The notes below the pieces were generated by a model. The model was not told the origin of the DNA. It saw only the letters and a program-made list of their open reading frames with translations, and did no database searches. Shown in pieces: positions 44,247-54,767 of a DNA stretch of 64,000 nt. Location: positions 1,234,380,955-1,234,444,954 of the forward strand of contig CM062819.1 of assembly GCA_031772625.1 (NCBI GenBank). The letters run 5' to 3'. Every line of letters begins with the position of its first letter. Positions within the stretch are counted from its first letter, which is position 1. The DNA is from Pinus tabuliformis (Eukaryota; Streptophyta; Pinopsida; Pinales; Pinaceae). The position numbers and the translations under genes were made by a program.

Positions 44247-47033
44247 CTATGAAGTGGTCTCCTCCTCACTGGCATGGAACCCAGCCTTCCTTTCCACCTC
44301 TTCCCACTGCTTTTTCTCTTCTTTTTCTGTGTTGCCTTCCATCAATCCTAACAGCAGAGGTGGGCTTAGCTTGAGGCCAATCCAGCTGGCTTGAAGGTTA
44401 TGTATGGACTTTTTGTAGAGGGGCACCCGTGCTAGAGCTTCCCTCATTCGAGTTGGGGTATGATATTCTCTGATTTTAAGGCTGTGGGACAATGTGTTCC
44501 ATCGGCGGGTGCAAGCATGAACACAGTTGTCCCCTAACAGTCGCTCCATATCCTCGAAATGTGCTATGGCATGTGCCTGCTGATCCATGTATTTCAATAA
44601 AGTTTGAGGGTTGGTGGCTAAGTGTTGGTGGGCTGATATCAACGTAGTGGGATCCCCTGGCTCTGCTCTGATCAGCAGTGGCTCATGTAATTCTCGGTCC
44701 ATGACCTCCTTGACTTATGCTGCCCTCTTTTCCTCATGGTTCAACCATGAAGCAAATGCCATCAATTGCATATCCCCTACAACTGTGTTGGGATCCCATG
44801 TAGTCACGTTAGGAAGGGCCAAATTATGGAGATAGAACTCCGAGAGTTTGGCCTTATCCTCTGATGAACTGCTATTACATAATGTTGTGAACTGCTAGGG
44901 GTCTTGGAGCTAGGAGATACCCCTCTGTGCCAATGCATTTATCTGAAATTGCAGCCACTGGTCTCGTAGGTACAGGCCATAGGATTTGGCCGGCTGTCTG
45001 CATCGTAGAGCATCCATGGCCCAACTGGCCATGCAAGCCAGTTGTGACTCTTTTTGCTGCAACTGCTATTTGAGAGCTCGTATCTCAATTTGTGCTTGCA
45101 GTTCCTCTTCCTGTAGATGCAAGGTTGGCTCCCCAAGACCAACTTGCAGTACTTCTCTGCCTTGATGTTCTGCTGTAGTGTCCCCTGAGGATGTGCCTTT
45201 TTCCTTCTTCAGCTCCTGTAGCTGCAGTCTAAGTTTTTCGTTCTCTTCCTGTAGGTACACCCGCTGGCAGTTTGCCACGTGTTTAGCCATAGCTAATTCC
45301 TTTCTTGCCTCCTTGAGTTGTTCCTCCAAGGGGCCTATGTTTGCCACACCTTTTGATTTAGCTATTTTCATCCACGTGTGGGTTCGTACCCTTTCTTCCT
45401 CCAACGCAAAGAAAAGTGGCACAGTGAATTTCTGTGGTATAATTTTTCCAGCTTCTAGGAAGTTATAATATGAGCTTAAACTTGGCTGGGGGCTAGGCTT
45501 CGGAATATGCTCTTTTTCTTCTTCCCTTGGTGGCTCTACTTCGTCTTCCCTCGGTGGTGATGAGGGTGCCTCTCCTTCCATCCTCTCTGTCTCCTTAAGC
45601 CGGGCCAAGGTTTCCTGTAGAGCGGCCTCAGCATCCTGTAGCCGGGCTTTTGAAGCCAACCGGTCCATCCTCTCCTTCCAAGTAGTTGTCTTCGGGCTCC
45701 CCCTCTCATAAGTGACTGATATATTTGAGGGGGACCTCTCCCTTGGCGAGGTGGGAGTATCTTCTATAGTAATTGGGCTGCTGGATGGAGGTTGGGGCTT
45801 GCCCGTTTTGATTCTCACACTTCTCCTAGCTTTGAAATATAGAGGGGTCTCCCTCTTTCGTTTTTCCTTCGGCTTAGGAGGTGTACTAAGGGTAGCCAAC
45901 ACGGCTGCTGCCTCCCTTGCAAGAATGTCGGCTCTCTTTTCCTTTGGTTTTCCTTTCTCAGGGCTTCCTGTAGAAGGCCCTTTATCAGCTGATTTCTGGC
46001 TTCCTGTAGAAGCCGTTTTTGGTTTTCCTGTAGAAACAGGTGGCACCGTTTTAGCTTGTTTGACTGCGGGGGCTTTGCTTTTTGACTTGGTTGGGGCTGC
46101 TGTCGAGGTGCCTTTACTGACGTGGACCTGCTCAGTCTTGTCCACCCTACTTTGTAACCTTTTCTCCCTGGGTGTCAATGTGGATTTATCATCCTTCTCT
46201 TCGGCAACCTTTTTCTCTTGTTTCCCTTTTTGCTCTTTCTTCGGTGCTTTGGCCGTGGGTTCTTGGCCTTTCCCTTTCCTCTCTGCGTGTACTGACTCCT
46301 TCTCCTCACTGCTGGAGGAACCAAGCTCTTCGGTCAACATTTTTATATCGCCATCCTTAGTCAGATTTCGGAAGGCTTCCCACGAGAGAGGGACTTTGTA
46401 TGTGTGGAGTGCATCCTCCACGAGGAGCTTAATGAGCCCATGATGGGCTACCTGGTCTGGCGTGCCTTCTTTCAACTTGGTGGCACATTCAGTCATAGAC
46501 TGCAGGAGAAAGTAGGGAATACTTAGTTTGCTTTTTGCAGGTAGGTCCATCTGATGTCTCAATTCAGTGAGTAGCCGGAAATGGTACCCATACACAATGC
46601 TAAACCGTCCTTCGCATGTGATGTATTTCATGATTTGGAGGCTGACCTCGCTCCAAAGTGGCAGTAAGCTAGCTCTGCGAACCCCGTTCTTATCCTCTGA
46701 GAATTGCTCCTCCGGAGGGAAGAACTCCTTTTTAGCCTTCTGGCCTAATTTCCTCTCCTCTTTGTCCCATGGTACCCCCATTGGGAGGTCAGTGACTCTG
46801 CTGATGAATTGTGGGGTGATCCTGAGATTCAAACCCCTGAAATTAACAATGGCCAGCGTTTTTGATTTTGGTTTCAACGCGCGCAGGAACTCCTCTGCCA
46901 CCTCATCATCATAGCCTTGAAGTTTGTCGCAGAACGACATCCATTGCGCCCGAGTGAACAATTCTACCACCTCAGGGTTCTCCCTTAGTTTCTTTGAGTC
47001 TGTCGGTTCCTTTCTGATGAATCCACCCGGCAT
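44247..47033 (-). CDS. Extra 3' ORF (aORF) of the Tat-like element, three in-frame stops
   Basis: Open from the ATG at 47033 to a TAG at 45068-45066 (655 codons). The same frame continues past that TAG, a TAG at 44897-44895 and a TAA at 44717-44715 to a natural end at 44247, with no frameshift. Residues about 1-235 look globular (FRGLNLRITPQFISRVTDLP, WSEVSLQIMKYITCEGRFSI) and resemble the plant-transposon aORF type often labelled putative plant transposon protein. About 237-520 is Lys/Glu/Ser/Pro-rich with basic clusters such as KPKEKRKRE; about 590-640 is a likely coiled coil (LQEENEKLRLQLQELKKEKG). I see no signal peptide or membrane segment, so an envelope role is not supported. The start follows a splice-acceptor-like GCAG, so expression from a spliced RNA is possible. 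Confidence 0.7.
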
Positions 47034-48488
47034 GGTGAAAACCTGCTTATGTTAACCGGAGGTGGCGGGTGCGTATCAAATGATGGCCTTCCAGATTTCT
47101 TTGGGACAGAGCGTAGAATTACGCCTCTGTCACGCACGCAATTCGTGAAGATTATCTACAGATGAGCCTTGACAGGGGCTCAATTATAAATCACATCCTG
47201 TAGAGAACCCCACATATACTTCGACGACAATTCATGCAAAAGGAAGACGACGCTTGCAATTTTATGCTCAGACTTTTTGAAGACGTCGACTTAGCCACCC
47301 TTTTAACCAATTGCATGGGAGGAACAGGTTCAGGCTTACCTTTTCCAATTCGCCACCTTTGACGTGAAGGGACCAATTTTCCTCGTGGCAGTGAGCTTCC
47401 TGTAGCGTAGCTTTCCTGTAGGAGTAGCGCACAGGTTCCGGAGAGCACGGCAGTGGTTCTGCGTCTTCTGTGCCGCTACCAGACGTTCGAACAAGCCGAA
47501 GACTTGGAGTAACGAGCTTCAGAGAAATTCGGACGCTCACTTGACTTCAAAACGGCTGATGATAAATGAGTGGAGTGGCGATCCAGCCGGTAGATTTGAA
47601 TCCCGGCCAAACTCGTGGCGCGGGGGTGAGCTGTCCCTGCCGGACCGTTGGACGACGTCACCTACTCATTCACTGCAAATCTCCCCGACTGCCGCATCAT
47701 TCCCCGCAGATCTGCCACCGCCATTTCCGTTAAATCGCGCTTCTCCCCGACTGGACGCTTCTCACGTGTCCACTACCCGTTTAGCTTGCCATGACCACCA
47801 CTTTCCAAATCCGACTAGACCATCTGACTGGTCGTCGTGGCCAGTTGAATGGCCACTCGACTGCTCAACCCATTCATTTCATACTTGCAAACATTTCAAA
47901 GTATTATTCATGTAATTCGACGAAAAAAAGGGCGAGGCACTTACCTGTGCGGCCGCGACATGATTTTCCAGGTTTCAGGACGATGGTGATTAGATTTGCT
48001 CGTTGCTGCTATTTGCACAGGCCCGGAGGTCCTCCCTTGCAGACTGCTGATAGTTACGATGCTTATTACCTGGCTGCGGGTGGTGCATGTGCCTGCTCTA
48101 TTATTGCATGTTGCAGGCGATTTAATGGTGTACACTCTAGCTGGCTGAACTGCTGCGGGATCCCTGTAGGATGTCCTGTAGCAGTTTTTCCTCCTCGGGT
48201 GCATGCTGAATAGTGGAGACAATGGCATCACAGCCATGAACGCAGGGACCTCGGATGGCTTGGATAAGTACTGCATGGTATCTCTGCATCTTCTTTCCAT
48301 TTGAGAAGCGCTTCCTCTGATAATTGAATGTTCTGTTTTGACTGTGCAGGTATTTTCATTGCATGGCAACTGGGGTGGTAGAAGGAGGTGACAGCAGTGC
48401 GTGACGGAGAAAATGTTAGCTTGCATGCCTCCGTGCCGGACCTCGGGCATTAGATCTCCCCACATAATTAGTTCTGGGCCGTCCAAAA

Positions 48489-48565
48489 CTTCTACAGGAA
48501 GTTTCCTGTAGAAATACAGAACTTCCTGTAGAAAGTCCTGTAGCTTCCTGTAGAAGACTAAACTG
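48489..48565. repeat. Inverted repeat of the CTACAGGAAG motif
   Basis: CTTCTACAGGAAG at the left pairs perfectly with CTTCCTGTAGAAG at the right, and three further CCTGTAG copies lie between, so several alternative hairpins are possible. Confidence 0.8.
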
Positions 48566-48777
48566 TGACCAAATCGTGCCCAGACCTTGGAGAAAATGAG
48601 TGTTTCTGGAGGGGGTGCTGGTGAGGTCACCTGGTAGCATAGTAGGGACCCTTATCTTTGAGTTGAGGGCCTCTTTTCCTCCATAGAATACCTGCAACCT
48701 GCATGCATTGCCACATTGTGAACTTGCTTTCCCTATTTTTTTGTTTTTGTTTTCCTTTTTCTCTTTTTTTTTTTTGA

Positions 48778-48975
48778 AAGACAGTAGGGGCGCCTCCATG
48801 AGGTTTTCACCCTTACCATCTGCCTTGAGCGCCTCAAAAAGGTTTTCACCCAAGGATCTTTATTTTTAAACATTTTCAGAAAGATAGTAGGGACGCCTCA
48901 ATGAGGTTTTCACCCCTACCATCTGCCTTGGGAGCCTCAGAAAGGTTTTCACCCAAGGATCTTTATTTTTATTTA
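48778..48975. repeat. Tandem duplication, period 103 bp
   Basis: Two copies beginning A(C/T)AGTAGGG.CGCCTC.ATG and ending CACCCAAGGATCTTTATTTTT. Each copy is itself built of two half-units sharing CGCCTC and AGGTTTTCACCC. A simple (ATTT)n run follows. This is a plausible seed of a satellite. Confidence 0.85.
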
Positions 48976-49007
48976 TTTATTTATTTATTTTTATTTTTTT
49001 AAGATCT

Positions 49008-52000
49008 TCAGGGTGTGCCCAAAACAGAGGCAGAACCCTGATCTATGACCAGCGCTGATTTTTCCACAGTTTTGATGAATTCTTGTCTTGAGAGAGGTTT
49101 CCTGTAGATCTTCAGTCGATGCCCATTGACAAGCATAGGGATGGCCTCCTCATCAATGGTCCGAATAAGAACAGATCCATTGTCATGACATTTTTCCACT
49201 GCATATGGTCCCAGCCATCTGGTTCTCATCTTCCCCTTGAAATCCTTATGCCTGGAATCATACAACAGCGCCCAATCACCCGGCTGAAATTGTTTGTCAT
49301 TGAGGTGTTGGTCATGCCACACCTTCCTTTGAAGTTGAACCACTTCTGAGTGGAGAAGGGCCTGCATTCAGTGCTCGTCCAATCCATTCAGCTGCAATAA
49401 CCTTTCTTGTTGGGCATGGCTAAGATCTAGGTCCAGCTGAGCTGCCATCCTCAAAGTGTTGTATTCGAATTCAATTGACAGCAGGGCTCTCTTCCCATTG
49501 ACCATCTCATAAGGTGTGAAGCTGGTTGTGGTCTTCCAAGTGGTGTTGTAAGCCCATGTGGCCTCAACCAGGCGATCTTCCCAATCTTTCCTGCTGCTGC
49601 TCACCACCTTAGTCAAGATCCCTTCTAGTGCTCTATTGGTGACTTCCACTTGCCCATTTGCCTGAGGATGATAGGGGGTGGAAGTCCTATGCTTGATTTT
49701 GTGATGAGCTAGCAGGTCTTCAATTAAGTTGGAGGTGAACTGGCTTCCTTGATCGGTGACTAGCTCTCTTGGGTAGCCAAATTTGTAGAAGATGTTTTCT
49801 CTTAAGAACTCGGCCACCTTTTCTTCTGTCGCTGCTTTGATGGCCTTGGTTTCTGCCCACTTTGTCAGGTAGTCTGTGCACATAATGATGTAAGACCTCT
49901 GCCTCGAAGGAGGATTGATTGGACCCACAAAATCCATACCCCACTTCTCAAATGGCTCAAGAGTCACTTGAGGTTGGAGAGGCATTTCATCCCTTGGAGT
50001 CGGTTTCCCCATCCTTTGGCATCGGTCACACTGGCTGATATACCTTCTGACATCTTGATGAAGCGTGGGCCAATAGTAGCCTGCCTGCAGGATTTTGAAG
50101 GCAGTCCTCTTTGTTGCAAAATGTCCTCCACAAGGCCCGTCATGACAGGTGAGGAGGATATCAAAGACTTCCTCCTCCCTTACACAATGCCTTAAGATCT
50201 GATCAGGGCCAAGCTTGAACAGGTTGCCCCCGATCCAAGTGAATGAGGCACTCTTCCGTATGATCCTGCTCTTCTCTCTTGAGGATAGGTGCGGAGGAAA
50301 CTGTGCTGAGACAAGGTAGTTTTCTATATCAACAAACCATGGAGAGAGTATTGAGATAGAAAACAGATGTTCATCGGGCATTTGGTCATCCACTGTTCCA
50401 TCCTCCCCTGCAGGTAACTCCAATCTAGACAAAAAGTCAGCAACGACATTTTCTTTACCTGGCTTGTCAACAATAGTCAAATCAAACTGCTGCAACAAAA
50501 GTAACCATCTAATAATACGAGCATTCACATCCGGTTTATTCATTAAATATCTAATTGCAGCATGATCAGTGTGTACAAATGTTTGATATCCAGTGATATA
50601 ATGTCGGAATTTGTTCAGTGCATGGACCACGGCCAAGAATTCCTTCTCAGTCATAGTGTAATTCAGTTCTGCCTTGGATAAGTTTTTGCTGACAAAGTAA
50701 ATGGCATATGGAAGTTTTTGTTCAACTTGTCCTAGGGCTGCCCCTATGACTTTGTTCGAGGCATCAGTGTGGATGTGGAAAGGTAGGACCCAGTTTGGAC
50801 CTCTCAAGATTGGGGCAGACACCAACTTGTCCTTTAATTCATTCAGAGCCTTCTGACAATCGTCAGTCCATTTAAACTCAACATCTTTTGCCAAGAGGCC
50901 AAACAATGGCGAGGCTAGCTTGCTGAAGTCTTTAATGAATCTCCTATAATACCCTGCTAATCCTAAGAAACTTCGGACATCTCTTACCTTCTGAGGAGGT
51001 GGAACCTTCTTGATGAGAGCAATTTTGTTGGGATCCACCTGTAATCCTTGACAAGAAATGGTATGGCCTAGCACGGTCCCTTCAGTCATCAAGAATTCAC
51101 ACTTTTCAGGACTAAGGGACAGGTTCATCTCAATGCACTTGGTTAGGACTTTTCCCAGATTGGACAATGCTTCCTGGAAGTTGGACCCATAAGGAGTGAA
51201 GTCATCCATATAGATTTCCACCGAATCATGGACCAGCTCAGAAAAGATGCTTAAGACGGCTCTCTGGAAGGTGGCAGGAGCATTGCATAGTCCAAAGGGA
51301 AGAACTCGGTAAGCAAAGGTACCCCAAGGACAAGTGAAGGTGGTCTTATCTTGGTCTTCCGGGCTAATTTGGATCTGGTTGTACCCGCTAAACCCATCTA
51401 GGAAAGAGAAAAACTTCTTTCCTACCAGTCCATCCAACACTTGATCTATGAAAGGTAGAGGAAAATGGTCTTTCTTGGTAGCTTTGTTCAGTTCTCGGTA
51501 GTCCACATAGATTCTCCACTTCCCATTTTTCTTGGGAACCAACACCAAAGGGGACACCCATTCGCTATCCGAGATGGGGTAAATGAATCCGGCATCCAAC
51601 AGTTTTTGTAATTCCTCCTTGACGATGTCCTTAAGGGCTGGATTCATTCTCCTTTGGGGTTGCCTAACCGGTTTACAGTCTTCCTTGATGTAGATGTGAT
51701 GGGTACAGACCGAAGGATGGACTCCTTTCATCTCCTTATAGCTCCAAGCAAAAGCATCTAGATGACTGGCCAACAGACTACACAGCTCCTTTTCCTGGGA
51801 AGGAGATAGGGAGGAGCTGATCTTTAACGTTCTCTCAGGACCGAACTCCACATTTTTTACTCTGGGAGTGATAGGGTTGGTCACACGAAGGTCCACTAAG
51901 GTGCTGGCTTGGGCATCCTCCACCAATTCCTCTAAGGACAATGCACTGGGAGGTGGAGTTTGGATCAAGGTTTCAATCAAATCATCCTCTGTTGGGAGGC

Positions 52001-52862
52001 CTCCCCTAGTGGTGTCTAGGGTGCACAAAGGTGCTGAGTACACCTCATCTTCTTCTCCTTCCTCCAACCAAAGTGGTAAGTCATGCTCTAATAAGGGTTG
52101 GGCAGGAGGGTACAGGACTAGCTGCTTGGACATAGGACCATTTTTGATGGTCATGTTTCCTGCACAGCAGCTTATGTAAGCATCTGCAGTGGCTAACCAA
52201 GGCCTTCCCAAAATGAGAGGGTATCCAGTAAGCTTTGCCTTTGGTTGCAGAACCAAGAAGTCTGCAGGGTACTCCCAAGAGTCAACAGAGACCAAGACAT
52301 CCTCTACGATCCCTTCGGGAGTCACGATGGAGCGATCTGCTAGTTGTAGGACTGTCGAGGTCTTTCTCAAGGAACCTTGGAGGTTGAGTTTGAGCATGGT
52401 ATCTCTGGTCATCACATTAATGGCAGCCCCCAGATCAATCAAGGTGTGAGGTACGATGGTGCCATTGATGTGTACATCTACTACAGGACTCCCAGGATCC
52501 AGATACTTTGGGTAGATGGCCTGCCCTAACATAAGATCGGACAGTTGTCCCATGACATTGATGGTCGAAGCATCTCTTTTTCGCCTGCCTGGGTGTCTGA
52601 AACACTTTTCCTTAAGCAATTTGTTGTATATCGGTACATCTTTGATGGCTTGGAGAAGTGGTATTCTCACACACAACTGTTTGAGTTCCCCCAGAAGCTC
52701 ATCCTCCTCTGGGTTGGGTTGTGTGGTGGTCGTTAGTCTCTCAGGAAAGGGTGGAATCGCCTTTGGTTCACTTTCCTGTTTATCTTCCTCGTCCTCTAGG
52801 GGAGGAGGTTGGCGATCCGGAAGAGTCTTCCCCGATCGCAGATTGATCTCCTGGATCTCCAC
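49008..52862 (-). CDS. pol: pol of the Tat-like element: protease, RT, RNase H, integrase
   Basis: Open for 1164 codons from 52862, one TGA at 49370-49368, then 119 more codons in the same frame to 49008. Protease: TLIDLGAAINVM at about 140-151 and LILGRPWLAT at 216-225. RT: VPKKNGKWRIYVDYRELNKA at about 444-463, FLDGFSGYNQIQI, LPFGLCNAPATFQ, catalytic YMDDF at 551-555. RNase H: HIHTDASNKVIGAA at about 697-710 and TDHAAIRYL. Integrase: zinc domain with H907, H914, C945, C948 (positions approximate); catalytic Asp in MDFVGP (about 977) and TDQGSQF (about 1037), Glu in NGQVEV (about 1073). The part after TGA holds the integrase C-terminal fold (FQPGDWALLYDSRHKDFKGK, TRWLGPYAVEKC). All key catalytic residues are present. 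No chromodomain follows. The frame is continuous with gag, so translation would yield one polyprotein if the stops were not there. Confidence 0.9.
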
Positions 52863-53066
52863 AGCATAGGTAGGGCATGATGTTTCCCCAGTATATACCT
52901 ACTGGGCCTGTCTGTTTTTGGGGTTCGGGTTCGGTTGAGTAGGCATTTGGGGTTTCCTTGGAGGAGCAGGAGGTAATGGTTGTGGTTGAGCTGGTGGTGG
53001 AGGCAAAATGGCGGGAGGAGTATTGTACTGGGGCCTCCACCCCGGTTGAGGTGCATTCCACTGAGG
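52863..53066 (-). pseudogene. gag-pol linker with in-frame TAG
   Basis: The gag frame (54383) and pol frame (52862) are in the same register. The 204 bp between encode a Pro/Gln/Asn-rich linker interrupted by one TAG near 52899; together with the TAG ending gag (53069-53067) that makes two stops. Either they are mutations of a single Gag-Pol frame, or one of them is a readthrough stop regulating Gag-Pol output. Both are TAG and both could come from CAG. Confidence 0.7.
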
Positions 53067-54383
53067 CTATGGCTGGGCATGTGAGTGAAACGAAGGAGTA
53101 GTGGGCTGAGTATGGTACTGAGGTGGGTAAGACCATGGAGGAGGTATGGACCAGGAAGGATGAACAGGGGGTCCCCAGGAAGGCATAGGAGCGGATTGGT
53201 TGGGGCTGTAATAGGTTTGGGGTGTCCCTTGCATCCCCTGTTGGTAAGGTCTAGGTCCATGTGGCCTTCTTTGGTTGAGGAAATAGAGAGGTTCAGTGGG
53301 CGCTTCTGTCCCTTGATACATGGCTTTAAGCTCAGGTAAGGTTGGACATTGGTTTGTGGGGTGGTCCTCCTCACAGACAAAACATACCTCAACCGAATGT
53401 AATGGGCACTCATTCTTAGGGTGTTTCCTTGTACACCTAGGGCAGAAAATAGCCAAAGCCCTCTCAGCTTCCTCTTTCTTCTGCTGGATTCGGAATGTAT
53501 CAAGTTGCATGGCGATGGTCTGTCTCACCTCACTCTTGAGATCTTCTAATTGATTTGAAAACTCATGTTTGGAGAAAGGAATACCAGCTGAGAGGAGGTT
53601 TCCTCTACCTCTTTTCCGGGCTGCCCTAGAGTGGTTTCTAAACACAGTCTTTATGTCCTCATAAGGCAGTTGGTAAATATCTCCTCCAGCTAGCATGTGA
53701 AGGGTATCTAAGAGGTCTTCAGGGACTCCTCGGAGCAGGACCAACTTGAGGGATTCAGGGTCAAGTGTGCACCTGGCCCGTTTATAGCTGAGTTGGAACC
53801 TTTCCTCGTAATCTTCTAAAGACTCATCATTCCCCATGGTCATCCGAAAGATTTCTCCCTTGGTTTCCTTAGACCTACAGTAGTCCCTGTACTTGGTATT
53901 GAAAGCTTGCTGCATCTGAGCCCAAGTGGTGATACTGTTCCCAGGTAAGCCCATGAACCAGCGTAGTGCTGCATCCTTAAGGGTTGAGGGGAAGAGTTTC
54001 AGTTTCTGCTCATCTTCAGTATAGTCATAGGTTCGACAAAGGACAGCAAACTCAAACAGGAAGGTATCAGGATCTTCAGTAGTCAGTCCATGGAAGTGAG
54101 GTAAAGCGGAGGGGCTAATGTTCTTCATTTTCATGTCCCCATTGGTCTCTCGGATGGGGAAGGCACCCTCAATTCTCTCATCTTCTCCCCTATTGTCAGC
54201 CATAGCTTCAGATGGAGTGGTCTCTAACTCTTCTTCTGCTATAGGATCTTCGTATATCTCAGGAGGTTCACCTATAGGTTCTTCTGGATCACTGTCACCA
54301 AAGAAGAGAGAAGGGTGACTTAGTGATGTGGTGGGGGTGTTGGGTAAGAATTTGCCTATTTTATCTTGGTTTCTACGAGGCAT
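53067..54383 (-). CDS. gag: gag of the Tat-like element
   Basis: 438 codons from ATG at 54383. An acidic N-terminal region (to about 75) is followed by the Gag core LPHFHGLTTEDPDTFLFEF, AALRWFMGLPGNSITTW, and FNTKYRDYCRSKETKGEIF. Near residues 315-340 are two consecutive zinc knuckles, CPRCTRKHPKNEC and CFVCEEDHPTNQC, both CX2CX3HX4C. The C-terminus is Pro/Gln/Tyr-rich. Gag assembles particles and binds the element RNA. It runs in frame to a TAG at 53069-53067. Confidence 0.9.
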   Translation of the reverse strand: MPRRNQDKIGKFLPNTPTTSLSHPSLFFGDSDPEEPIGEPPEIYEDPIAEEELETTPSEAMADNRGEDERIEGAFPIRETNGDMKMKNISPSALPHFHGLTTEDPDTFLFEFAVLCRTYDYTEDEQKLKLFPSTLKDAALRWFMGLPGNSITTWAQMQQAFNTKYRDYCRSKETKGEIFRMTMGNDESLEDYEERFQLSYKRARCTLDPESLKLVLLRGVPEDLLDTLHMLAGGDIYQLPYEDIKTVFRNHSRAARKRGRGNLLSAGIPFSKHEFSNQLEDLKSEVRQTIAMQLDTFRIQQKKEEAERALAIFCPRCTRKHPKNECPLHSVEVCFVCEEDHPTNQCPTLPELKAMYQGTEAPTEPLYFLNQRRPHGPRPYQQGMQGTPQTYYSPNQSAPMPSWGPPVHPSWSIPPPWSYPPQYHTQPTTPSFHSHAQP

Positions 54384-54750
54384 GAAATGACAAGACTTCT
54401 GATTGCTTTTGTTTTTTCTGGTGCCTGCAAAACTAAAATAGATTGAACTGCAACTAACTATCTTGTTGAAGTGGAAATGCAGAATTGAAATGAAAGCATG
54501 AAAGAACTAATCTATTTTTCTCAAATGAAATTACAGAAATGAAATGATAAGCTACGCTTGCAGAATTGAAATGCTAATCTACGCTTGCAGAAATGAAATT
54601 GCGGAATTGAAATGTTAATCTATGAAAGCAGGAAATGTCTATACTATTTTTGCAGAAAGGAAATTGCAGAATGGAAATGAAATACTACTTAGCAGAAGGC
54701 GAGGGTAGAAAAGTAGAAGAAAAGCAACAATCACCAATACTCTGACGCTT
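54384..54750 (-). other. 5' leader with short degenerate tandem repeats
   Basis: Between PBS and gag. Plus-strand phrases of type GCAGAATTGAAATG and AATCTACGCTTGCAGAA recur about seven times at 54478-54690. A packaging or dimerisation role is conceivable but only a guess. Confidence 0.65.
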
Positions 54751-54767
54751 CCCCGGCAACGACGCCA
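54751..54767 (-). other. Primer-binding site (Asp-tRNA type)
   Basis: The minus strand reads TGGCGTCGTTGCCGGGG, one base from TGGCGCCGTTGCCGGGG, the site typical of Tat/Athila-like elements. It lies seven bases inside the 5' LTR end. Confidence 0.85.

Larger units (their letters stand above)
47034..49007 (-). other. Region between pol and the extra ORF, non-coding and repeat-rich
   Basis: Open frames here (for example 47941-48630 and 48416-48853, minus) have no recognised domain and overlap repeated motifs, so I do not call genes. It contains ten CCTGTAG/CTACAGG motifs, an inverted repeat at 48489-48563 and a 103-bp tandem duplication at 48778-48975. The acceptor-like GCAG at about 47043 lies just upstream of the extra ORF. 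Hypervariable repeats downstream of pol are known in Tat/Ogre-type elements. Confidence 0.65.

Noticed and set aside
45712-46443. 243-aa plus-strand open frame
   Set aside because: Exact antisense of the extra ORF of the Tat-like element. Its Leu/Ser/Phe-rich, domain-free translation is what the complement of Lys/Glu/Pro-rich coding sequence gives.
47941-48630. 229-aa minus-strand open frame between pol and the extra ORF
   Set aside because: No domain recognised, no continuity with neighbouring frames, overlaps repeated CCTGTAG motifs and another frame (48416-48853). Kept as non-coding.
52796-53503. 235-aa minus-strand frame overlapping gag
   Set aside because: Alternative frame over the Pro/Gln-rich end of gag; the true frame continues from gag into pol.
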